Shown piece after piece: positions 27,048 through 34,988 of a DNA stretch of 64,000 bases. The stretch comes from JADJTT01 sp049306275 (GTDB taxonomy: Bacteria; Bacteroidota; Bacteroidia; Chitinophagales; Saprospiraceae). The stretch lies in assembly GCA_049306275.1 (NCBI GenBank), contig JBAQQB010000197.1, positions 124,001 through 188,000 of the forward strand, in the 5' to 3' direction. The position numbers and the translations under genes are program-made. Each line of letters begins with the position of its first letter. Position 1 is the first letter of the stretch. The notes under the pieces are model-generated. The model saw only the letters and a program-made list of their open reading frames with translations, did not search any database and was not told the DNA's origin.

Positions 27048-30000
27048 TTACCTCACCACCGTCACATCTCCCTTCAGCCATTCCGCACTGCCGTCGGCCC
27101 AGACTACCTCCGCCATCCAGGTGTAAACCCCCACGTCGACGATCTTGCCGCGGAAGGTGCCGTTCCAGCCGGCATGGATGTCGTTGGGTTGGATGGACTG
27201 CGCGTCGAACAGCTTCTCTCCCCAGCGGGTGAAGACCCGCATCTGCCGTATTTCCCGGAGTGCGCCCGGCGCAGAAAAGATAAGAAATTCGTCGTTGATG
27301 CCGTCGAAATTGGGTGAAAAGACGTTGGGAATGAACAGTTCGGGCTTTTCGACCAACACCTGCACCAGCGCCTGGGCGCTGCAACCGTTCAGATTAGCCA
27401 CGACAACCGTGTAAATGGAACTTTGAAGAGGAGTGGCAACCGGGTCCAGGCAATCGCTGCAGCTCAGTCCGCCGGCCGGCGTCCAGATCACAGATTCCAG
27501 TTCGCTTTGCGGAATATTGGTCAGGGCGTTGAGCTGGTAGCTTTCGCCAAGCGTTAGCGTGAGTTGGGGCACGACTTCTACGGTTACGGCTGGTGGATCG
27601 GCGATGAAAATATTTTGCTCCAGGGTGCAGCCGTCGGAGTCTTGTACGACCAGGTTGTAACCACCTGCGGGCAGTCCGGTGAAGAGGGTTTGGGAAACGA
27701 AGGTGGCGCCTCCGTCTATCGAATAGGCATAGGGCGGCTTGCCGCCTTCCAGGTTGTCGAAGCTGATGGCCGCGGGGTCGCCGTGGCACTCGGGTTCGGT
27801 GAAGGAAACCTCCAGGCCGGAAAGCGCCACCGAGGTGATCGTCACCTGATCCGTATCGGTACATCCGTTTTGCAGGTTGGTCACGGTAAGGGTGTAAATG
27901 CCAGGGGCCAGGGCAGAAGGACTTGCCGAAGCCGCATTGCCGCCAATCGAACCGTCAGTGGTGCTCCAGGCGAAGGCGAGCTGCCCCGCTGGCTGCGAGC
28001 CGCTGCCGTCGAGTGTGACGCTGGTCTGGAAGCAGTTCAATTGGCCGCCGGGGCCCGCATCAGCCACGGGGGGGGTTATGTCTTGTAAAATGTCGACCTG
28101 GGCTGTATCCGCGCAACCATTTTCGGTGTTGAGCACGATGAGCTGGTAGGTCCCCGGGGCTTCAACCGAGGCGTTCAATGCGCCCGGGCCGGTTGAAATG
28201 GGGCCGCCGGAAATGGTATTCCACTCATAGTCAAAATCCGGACCTGTTGAAGTGCCAGCTGTCAGCAGTTGCACACTTGTTTGCACGCAGGTGAGGATAC
28301 CCCCCGCAGTCAGCACAGCCTGCGGGTAGGCCTGATCGATGCCGACAGACACCTGATCGGTGGCGCTGCATCCGTTGATGAAATTGGTGACGGTGAGGGT
28401 GTATGTTCCTCCCTGCGTCACTGGCAAGGTATTTCCCGACCCAACCACCGAACCGCCCAACGACCATTGGTAAGAATACCCAGGCCCGCCGCTCGACCCC
28501 GTCCCGTCGAGCGAAGCGGCAGGGTTGTCGCAGGTAATGAGTTGATCGGCGCCCGCATTAGCTGTTGGAACTTGCAAGTCCTGGGTAACAACGGCCTGGT
28601 CGCTGGCTTCGCACCCATTTTCCGTATTGAAAACCGTTAATGTATACGTTCCGCTTTGCGAAACGGGTAAGCTCAACGCATCCCCAACTACCGAACCACC
28701 CAACAACCACTCATAGGAATATTCCGCTCCGGAAGACGACCCTCCTCCGTTGAGCGTGCCGGAAGGGTTGTAGCAGTTGAGCAGGAGGTCGGGTCCGGCA
28801 AGGGCCACTGGCGTCGCGAAATCTTCCTGCACAAATACTGTGGCGGAAGACTCGCATCCATTTTCTGTATTGAAAACCGTAAGCGTATACGTTCCGCTCT
28901 GCGAGACGGGCAAGCTCAACGCATCCCCAACCACCGAACCACCCAACAACCACTGATATGAAAACTCAGTGCCAAGGCTCGAAGCCGAGCCGTCGAGCGT
29001 GGCATCCGGCTGAAAGCAGTTGATCAGCTGATCCTGCCCAGGATTGGCAACAGGAAGCTCAAAATCGGCCGTAACGACGACTTCATCGCTGCTTTGGCAG
29101 CCATTGGTCATATCCGTAACCGTAAGCGTATACGTTCCGCTTTGCGAGACGGGTAAGCTCAGATCATCCCCAACGACCAAACCACCCAACAACCATTCAA
29201 AGGAATAATCCGATCCGGAAGACGACCCTCCCCCATCCAGCGTGCCCGAAGGGCTGAAGCAATTGAGCTGCAAATCCTGCCCCGCATCGGCAACCGGCAG
29301 GTCGAGGTCTTCCAGTACAGTAGCAGCTGAGCTGGAAATGCAGCCATTGGCCGTATTCGTCACCTGAAGGATATAGTTCCCTGCTTGCGAGACGGGTAAG
29401 CTCAGATCATCCCCAACCACCAAACCACCCAACAACCACTCATACACCAAACCCGGTCCCGTGCTCGTCATCTGCCCACCCAGCTCAATCTCGCTTACCA
29501 GGCAGTTGATCACGCCGCCCGCTCCTGCGTCGGCGATAGGACTGATGGTATCTACCGCGACCTGCGCACTGTTGGTCGATACGCAGCCGTTGGAGGTATT
29601 CGTCACCTGAAGGATATAATCGCCAGCTTGCGAGACGGTCAGGTTCAAGGCATCCCCAACGACCAAACCACCCAACAACCACTCATACACTACATCTGGC
29701 CCCTGCGAGCTGCCCGATCCATCGAGCGTCACTTGCGGAACGTCGCAGGTAATGACGAAATCAGGCCCCGCATCGGCCACGGGCGCGTTGGCGTCGAGCG
29801 AAACGATGGCGGTATCGGCCGACACACAGCCATTGATCGTATTGGTCACTTCAAAAATATAATCACCCGCTTCCGAAATCGCCAGGCTCAGCGCATCCCC
29901 AACGACCAAACCATCCAACAACCACTGATACGAGAACTCAACTCCAAGGCTCGAAGCCCCACCATCCAGGGTCACCGAGTTGGTACCGCAGTCGATGATC

Positions 30001-33000
30001 AGGTCAGGGCCGGCTTCAGCGACGGGGAAGGCGAAATCTTCCGAAACCAAGACAGAATCGCTTTGGCTACAGCCATTGTCATTATTCAACACAACCAACA
30101 CATACACCCCGCTGTCCGAAATCGTCAGGTTCAGCGCATCCCCAACCACCAAACCACCCAACAACCACTCATACGAAAACTCAGATCCCTGAGAACTGGC
30201 CGAGCCGTCGAGGGTGATATCCGGATTCGCGCAATTGAGTATTTGGGCAGGCCCGGCTTCGGCCGCGGGAGCGATGGTGTCGAGCCCAATGGTCACCTGG
30301 TCGCTCGACTGGCAGCCGTTGGCGGTGTTGAGCACCGTCAGGGTGAAGGCGCCCGGCAAATCGGTGGACGTGAGGGGATCGGTGCTGATCACAGCGCCGC
30401 CGGCATCTGTCCAGGAATAGGTGATATCCGGTCCGCTGGTGGAGTTGGAACCACCGAGGCTGATGGTGTTGACCGTACAGGTAATGGTAGCCGGAGGGCC
30501 TGCATCCGCCACGGGCAGGGCGTCGTCGGTGGTTACGGTTACAGAGTCCTGGCTGGAGCAGCCGTTTTGCTGGTTGGTCACGACGAGGAAATAAACGCCC
30601 GGCTGGGTAACTGTTTGGGCCGGGTCGGAGCCGATAGAAGCGCCGTCTTCGTCGATCCATTCATAGAGCCATCCCGGCACGGGGGGCGACAACGTATCGC
30701 CGATCACGACGTGGGGGTCGGCGCAGGTAAGCGCCGCGTCGGGCCCTGCGTCGAAAACGGGCGCCAGGGTGTCGATCGTTACGATCACCTCGGCGGTATC
30801 TACGCAATTGTTGGATGTATTGGTGACGAGCAGGAAGTAGGAGCCTGTTTCATCGACATCCAGGGTTGGGTCGTTGCTCAGCGGGTTGCCGCCGGCATTC
30901 TGCCATTCGTAGGAATATTCCGGCCCGGAGGAGGAAGCGGAACCGTCGAGTGTCACCGTCGTGGCGGCACAGGTGAGGGTCTGATCGGGGCCGGGGTTGG
31001 AGACCGGGGCGTTGAGATCCTGTTCCACCAGCACGGAGGCGGTGTCGGAGCAGCCGCTGGCGGTGTTGGCGACGATGATGAAATAGGTACCGGCTTCATC
31101 GGCCTGGAGCGTAGTCGTATTGCCCAGGGTTTGGCCGGCGCTGTTTTGCCATTCGTAAGTGATGCCGGGACCCGAAGAAGAGCCGCTGCCGTCGAGCGTT
31201 ACCGAGCTGACGGTGCAGTCCAGTGTCTGATTGGCGCCGGCATCGGCTGCCGGAGTTGAGAAATCTTCATTGACGAGCACGGTATCCTGATCGGTGCAGT
31301 TATTGGCAGGGTTGAGCACGGTGAGGATATAGGTACCGGGTTCGGTAATGGCTACATCCGGGGTGTTGGCGATGGGCGTAGAACCATTGAGCCAGGTAAA
31401 TTCCAGGTTGCTCCCGCCGGAAGAGCCGGATCCATTGAGTGTGACGGTGGGCGAATTGCAGTTGAGGGTCATATCCGGACCGGCTTGCGCCACTGGCAGC
31501 GCTGCATTTTCCGGCACGTTGACGCTGCCGGTTGCGAAGCAGCCGTTGGAGGGGTTTTGAATAGTGAGCTGGTAATTGCCCGGCACACAGACCTGCGGGT
31601 TGAGGATATTGGAGGAATAGTTATTGGGCCCGGTCCAGGAATAATTATAGCCCGGTCCATTGGTAGATCCGGAAGCGTCGAGCGTCACGCAGTCCACATC
31701 GCAGGTCAGGGTATCGGCCGGTTCGACATCGACGATGATGGCTTCTATATTGGTGGTCACGGTGATAGAGGTAGTGGAGCTGCACATGACGTTCCCGATC
31801 TGGTGTTTGACGGTCAGGGTGTAAGTGCCCGGGCAGGAGACCTGGATGATCGGCGAGGTAGCGCTTGGGGAAATACAGGCAGGCGAGGGCCCTGTCCACT
31901 GGAAGGTCATTCCCGGCCCGGTGCTGGAGCCGGTACCGTTAAGCGTGACGGTGGGGCTGTTACAGGTGATATTTCCCGAAGACTGAATGACGGCCTGTGG
32001 GTTGAGTACGGTCAGGTTGAGTACCACGGTGCTGTCGCAGCCCCGCCAGTTGGTGAGGGTAGTGGTGTGTACGCCGGTTGTGTTGTAGATGGTGTTTCCT
32101 ACGGTAACGGAGCCACCCTGGCAGACGGCGGCGTTAAAGGCGTAGTACGAGTTGGGATAGACCGTCAGGAAGGTTACGATGGTGCTGTCGCAGCCGTTGA
32201 ATGCGTTGAAGTTGTCGAAATAGATACCGGTATTGCTCTGGTAGGTTCCGCCTGCGAAGTAGGTTTCGCCCTGGCATATCTGGACGTAGACGGTATCTTC
32301 CGAACCGGCGGGGAAGATTTCCGGCTCTGGGGTGCAAGCGGTCTGGAGGTTGACGGAGCCGCCGGTGGAGGCAGTTACGCCGTAGTAGGCGTTGGGATTG
32401 CCGCCGAAGCAGTTGGCGACGATGTTGTAGGTGCCGGAAATCACGGGTATGCCGTCGAACGTCACCGTATAGCCATTGGTGGCGGGGTTCCAGGAGAAAG
32501 TAATAAGGTGGTCCTGCCCGTCTTCGATATTGCCGCCATTGAGCGGAACGGGCCCGTTGATGGCCGTTTGTATGCCGTTGACGTTAATGGATGTGTGGTC
32601 TTGTGGGATATCGCTGGCCGTTGGGCCGTTGTCCCAGGTATCGAATTCGATGATAAATGAATTAGGAATTCCGAGGTAGGCAATACCACCGCCGCCTGTG
32701 CCGCAGGCGCCTGTTCCTGCTGGGCTATTTTGGAAAACCATGCAGATGCCGTCGGCGCCGTTGGGGTCGAGGTTGCCGAAGTTGTAGACGATTTGCCTGG
32801 TGAAGGGCTGGCTGAAGTTGACTGGCGTGGGGTCCCAGCCGCAGCCGGCCTGGTTGGGGGCGGCGGTGGTCAGTTGTATGCAATACGGGCTGGTGATTTG
32901 GGCTGAGCCAACTGCGGTGAAGTTGAGCGGCGTCTGCGGTGGGTTGCCATCGGTCACCCGGATCTGAAAATTCCCACCGGGTCCTTCGGGCCAAATGCGG

Positions 33001-33410
33001 ATGTAGTAGGTAGTGCCCGGCGTCAGGTTGTCGTATTGCATGGCCGGCACCAACGGGTTGCCGCAGTTGTCGTCGGAAGTGCAATCGATGAGCATGAGGT
33101 TATTGCAGGGGCCTTTGTAGAAGGCCATCGCCATGTTGACCATCGTTCCCGATTTGAGCGCGATGTCCATATCGCCGGAGGGCGGCGCTACGACGGCAAA
33201 CCAGATGTCGACCGTCACGTTCCCGCCGCATCCCGGGTAGGGAACGCCCGAGTTGTTCAGGCCGGCGGTGGAATAAGTCTGAAACGCCGGCATGTTGTTG
33301 GGCAGGTTGACAGGGGCGCAGGGGGTGTTTTGGGTGAAGAGTGAAGGGTGAAGAGTGAAGAGGAATATCCCTGCGATGAATAGCCGAAAGATGGGTGTAA
33401 ATTTTCTCAT
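27048..33410 (-). CDS. Giant type IX-secreted repeat protein with L-type lectin domain and gliding-motility C-terminal domain
   Basis: 2120 residues. The signal peptide (1-26) is followed by a PPC/CUB-like beta domain (about 30-160), an L-type lectin-like domain (about 165-360: DGICMVFQNSP, SFIIEFDTWDNG) and two short CQG...GCDST repeats. Residues 471-1865 hold 17 tandem Ig/PKD-like repeats of about 82 residues, each with ADAGPD, a pair of Cys and a TYTLTVTNTxNGC strand. An SprB-like repeat (CHGDPAAISF) precedes the C-terminal domain FIPNVFSPNFDGINDEF, the type B sorting signal of type IX secretion. Probably a cell-surface adhesin. The Old Yellow Enzyme gene lies 11 nt downstream. Confidence 0.9.
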   Translation of the reverse strand: MRKFTPIFRLFIAGIFLFTLHPSLFTQNTPCAPVNLPNNMPAFQTYSTAGLNNSGVPYPGCGGNVTVDIWFAVVAPPSGDMDIALKSGTMVNMAMAFYKGPCNNLMLIDCTSDDNCGNPLVPAMQYDNLTPGTTYYIRIWPEGPGGNFQIRVTDGNPPQTPLNFTAVGSAQITSPYCIQLTTAAPNQAGCGWDPTPVNFSQPFTRQIVYNFGNLDPNGADGICMVFQNSPAGTGACGTGGGGIAYLGIPNSFIIEFDTWDNGPTASDIPQDHTSINVNGIQTAINGPVPLNGGNIEDGQDHLITFSWNPATNGYTVTFDGIPVISGTYNIVANCFGGNPNAYYGVTASTGGSVNLQTACTPEPEIFPAGSEDTVYVQICQGETYFAGGTYQSNTGIYFDNFNAFNGCDSTIVTFLTVYPNSYYAFNAAVCQGGSVTVGNTIYNTTGVHTTTLTNWRGCDSTVVLNLTVLNPQAVIQSSGNITCNSPTVTLNGTGSSTGPGMTFQWTGPSPACISPSATSPIIQVSCPGTYTLTVKHQIGNVMCSSTTSITVTTNIEAIIVDVEPADTLTCDVDCVTLDASGSTNGPGYNYSWTGPNNYSSNILNPQVCVPGNYQLTIQNPSNGCFATGSVNVPENAALPVAQAGPDMTLNCNSPTVTLNGSGSSGGSNLEFTWLNGSTPIANTPDVAITEPGTYILTVLNPANNCTDQDTVLVNEDFSTPAADAGANQTLDCTVSSVTLDGSGSSSGPGITYEWQNSAGQTLGNTTTLQADEAGTYFIIVANTASGCSDTASVLVEQDLNAPVSNPGPDQTLTCAATTVTLDGSASSSGPEYSYEWQNAGGNPLSNDPTLDVDETGSYFLLVTNTSNNCVDTAEVIVTIDTLAPVFDAGPDAALTCADPHVVIGDTLSPPVPGWLYEWIDEDGASIGSDPAQTVTQPGVYFLVVTNQQNGCSSQDSVTVTTDDALPVADAGPPATITCTVNTISLGGSNSTSGPDITYSWTDAGGAVISTDPLTSTDLPGAFTLTVLNTANGCQSSDQVTIGLDTIAPAAEAGPAQILNCANPDITLDGSASSQGSEFSYEWLLGGLVVGDALNLTISDSGVYVLVVLNNDNGCSQSDSVLVSEDFAFPVAEAGPDLIIDCGTNSVTLDGGASSLGVEFSYQWLLDGLVVGDALSLAISEAGDYIFEVTNTINGCVSADTAIVSLDANAPVADAGPDFVITCDVPQVTLDGSGSSQGPDVVYEWLLGGLVVGDALNLTVSQAGDYILQVTNTSNGCVSTNSAQVAVDTISPIADAGAGGVINCLVSEIELGGQMTSTGPGLVYEWLLGGLVVGDDLSLPVSQAGNYILQVTNTANGCISSSAATVLEDLDLPVADAGQDLQLNCFSPSGTLDGGGSSSGSDYSFEWLLGGLVVGDDLSLPVSQSGTYTLTVTDMTNGCQSSDEVVVTADFELPVANPGQDQLINCFQPDATLDGSASSLGTEFSYQWLLGGSVVGDALSLPVSQSGTYTLTVFNTENGCESSATVFVQEDFATPVALAGPDLLLNCYNPSGTLNGGGSSSGAEYSYEWLLGGSVVGDALSLPVSQSGTYTLTVFNTENGCEASDQAVVTQDLQVPTANAGADQLITCDNPAASLDGTGSSGGPGYSYQWSLGGSVVGSGNTLPVTQGGTYTLTVTNFINGCSATDQVSVGIDQAYPQAVLTAGGILTCVQTSVQLLTAGTSTGPDFDYEWNTISGGPISTGPGALNASVEAPGTYQLIVLNTENGCADTAQVDILQDITPPVADAGPGGQLNCFQTSVTLDGSGSQPAGQLAFAWSTTDGSIGGNAASASPSALAPGIYTLTVTNLQNGCTDTDQVTITSVALSGLEVSFTEPECHGDPAAISFDNLEGGKPPYAYSIDGGATFVSQTLFTGLPAGGYNLVVQDSDGCTLEQNIFIADPPAVTVEVVPQLTLTLGESYQLNALTNIPQSELESVIWTPAGGLSCSDCLDPVATPLQSSIYTVVVANLNGCSAQALVQVLVEKPELFIPNVFSPNFDGINDEFLIFSAPGALREIRQMRVFTRWGEKLFDAQSIQPNDIHAGWNGTFRGKIVDVGVYTWMAEVVWADGSAEWLKGDVTVVR
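27816..32000 (-). repeat. 17 tandem repeats of about 82 codons inside the giant gene
   Basis: The protein repeats are unequal at the ends but homogeneous in the middle. Repeats 8-14 carry WLLGG[LS]VVGD[AD]LSLPVSQ, and the matching DNA core CATCCCCAAC recurs at 28679, 28922, 29165, 29408, 29651, 29894 and 30137, exactly 243 bp apart each time. A diverged copy lies one period earlier, near 28436. Confidence 0.9.
33334..33361. repeat. GTGAAGR heptamer array inside a signal peptide
   Basis: Four contiguous units GTGAAGA, GTGAAGG, GTGAAGA, GTGAAGA on the plus strand. On the minus strand they encode residues LFTLHPSLFT of the signal peptide of the giant secreted protein. Same family as the intergenic arrays at 7771 and 15564. 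Confidence 0.85.
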
Positions 33411-33493
33411 GGGCAGCAGAAGCGAAATGGAGGATTGAAAAATCAGGGCTAAGGTAGGGTTTATTTGGTAAAATAATGCTGCTGCCGCTCAAG

Positions 33494-33590
33494 CCGAGGT
33501 GACACCTCGCATCTCCCTAATTATCAGGAAGATACGAGGTGACACCTCGCATCTTGTTGAAAATCAGCCATGTGGGAGGTGTCACCTCGG
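33494..33590. repeat. Cluster of GAGGTGACACCTC palindromes, 40-bp period
   Basis: CGAGGTGACACCTCGCATCT is present at 33495-33514 and again at 33535-33554. An inverted related palindrome GAGGTGTCACCTCGG is at 33576-33590. The three are spaced 40 bp apart, and ATCAG is shared in the two spacers at the same offset. The third copy provides the last two codons and the stop of the SUMF1-like gene. Confidence 0.85.
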
Positions 33591-34421
33591 ATTATCAAAC
33601 ACCAAAACAGGCCTGAAACCCACCTGGGGCGAGGGGCCTTCATAGGCTGAAATGCTTTCCACGCGGATGTCGTAGCCGGGAGAGGCCCAACTGCCACCGA
33701 TCGCAAGGCCTTTTTCCTGGAGCATCTCCGCTACATTGCCGGAGGTGTTGTATAGACCGAAAAGATTGGGTATGAAAGACTCCGCAGGCGCCGGGCCCAT
33801 CGTGGCAGACACGGCGGCGGGGATTTGGCCGCTTACCACCTCGTATTTGCCCGTTTTCTGGTTGAACGTGACCTGCTCGGAGGTGATCGGGTTGTAGTTG
33901 GCAAGCATCTTTCCTTTTTCATCTCGCAAATAATACCCGCCCCAAGGGTAAGGGGCCTGCTGGCCGCCCAGGGCAGCCCATATCCACTCCGCTTTCAGGG
34001 GCAAGCGAACCTGGACTTTTTGGCCGTATTTTTCTCTGTATATGCCCTCAAGCCATTTGCAGTAAAGGCTGGCCCCCTCATAGCTGATGTTGACCACCGG
34101 GTAATTTTCATAGGCCGGATGCTGGTGGTAGGTTTCCTGAAAGGACGCAATCTCCCAACCGGAAGGGTTGATTTGCGCTATCTTCAGGTCTGCTTCCCTG
34201 CCTTCCCGCTCAAGCGCCGCCAGGAATTCCCGGTATTCGAGGTTAGTCACCTCGTGCTTTGAAATGTGGAAGCCCTTCAAACTGATCTGCTGCCCATCGA
34301 GGGTGATGAGCCCTGAGGGAACAGCCGGATACATCTTCAGGATCTTTTTGAACGAGGGCTGGGTAAAGGAGAGCAGGGCAAGTGACACAAGCCCTAACAG
34401 GAGGAAGTTTTTCTTTTTCAT
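33582..34421 (-). CDS. SUMF1/FGE-domain protein, GldJ/GldK-like
   Basis: 279 residues with an N-terminal membrane/export segment (LLLGLVSLALLSF). The formylglycine-generating-enzyme-like fold is seen in KHEVTNLEYREFLAAL, NYPVVNISYEGASLYCKWLE, RLPLKAEWIWAALGG, GLYNTSGNVAEML and GGSWASPG. In Bacteroidota this domain is used by GldJ/GldK gliding and type IX secretion lipoproteins as well as by enzymes; the catalytic cysteines of true FGE are not evident, so a structural role is more likely. The stop codon is formed by a palindromic repeat. It is divergent from the methylmalonyl-CoA operon. Confidence 0.8.
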   Translation of the reverse strand: MKKKNFLLLGLVSLALLSFTQPSFKKILKMYPAVPSGLITLDGQQISLKGFHISKHEVTNLEYREFLAALEREGREADLKIAQINPSGWEIASFQETYHQHPAYENYPVVNISYEGASLYCKWLEGIYREKYGQKVQVRLPLKAEWIWAALGGQQAPYPWGGYYLRDEKGKMLANYNPITSEQVTFNQKTGKYEVVSGQIPAAVSATMGPAPAESFIPNLFGLYNTSGNVAEMLQEKGLAIGGSWASPGYDIRVESISAYEGPSPQVGFRPVLVFDNPR

Positions 34422-34580
34422 AACGAGTTTATTTTTAGTAATTTACTGTAAACGAATTGTTCCAGCCCGGCAAGTGTGCCAAAGGTGCGTTTTGTCACCT
34501 TATGATTGACAAAACTCATTTTTTCAAAAGAAAATTTGTTTTAACTAGCGGCTGCAATCTGTTCATAAAATAATATCACG

Positions 34581-34982
34581 ATGATTTCGCACATAGAACA
34601 CATCGGCATCGCCGTAGAGAACATGGAGGAAGCCATCGCCTACTACGAAAACGTCTTGGGCCTGCACTGCTACAAGATTGAGGAAGTAGCCGACCAGAAG
34701 GTCAAAACGGCATTTTTCATGGTGGGCCAGACCAAGGTGGAATTGCTCGAAACCACCGACCCGGAAGGCCCTATCGGCAAATTCATCTCCAACCGCGGGC
34801 CTGGCCTGCACCACATCGCCTTCGCAGTCGACGATGTGGCCCAATCGCTGCGGGAAGCGGAAGAAAAAGGTATCCGCCTCATCGACAAAGCGCCGCGCAA
34901 GGGCGCTGACGAGATGCAGATCGGCTTTCTTCACCCCAAGTCGACGCTGGGTACGCTCACCGAATTTTGCGGCAAAAAATAA
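34581..34982 (+). CDS. mce: Methylmalonyl-CoA epimerase
   Basis: 133 residues, a vicinal-oxygen-chelate fold. HIEHIGIAVENMEEA carries the first metal His and GPGLHHIAFAVDDV the second; VELLE supplies a carboxylate. It interconverts (R)- and (S)-methylmalonyl-CoA. It heads a five-gene operon with gaps of 6, 10, 12 and 9 nt. The 159-nt upstream gap is AT-rich, but I see no full promoter in it. Confidence 0.95.
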   Translation: MISHIEHIGIAVENMEEAIAYYENVLGLHCYKIEEVADQKVKTAFFMVGQTKVELLETTDPEGPIGKFISNRGPGLHHIAFAVDDVAQSLREAEEKGIRLIDKAPRKGADEMQIGFLHPKSTLGTLTEFCGKK

Positions 34983-34988
34983 CCTGAT

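Noticed and set aside
29628..31259. 543-residue plus-strand frame over the giant repeat gene
   Set aside because: Low-complexity antisense of the tandem repeats; the minus-strand product has signal, lectin, Ig and sorting domains.
27816..32000. Diversity-generating retroelement target or template
   Set aside because: There is no reverse transcriptase in the window, and unit differences are spread over the repeats rather than adenine-specific in one region.
33494..33590. CRISPR array
   Set aside because: Only three palindromic units of about 15-20 bp, the third inverted and degenerate, with 20-nt spacers that share sequence; no cas genes nearby.
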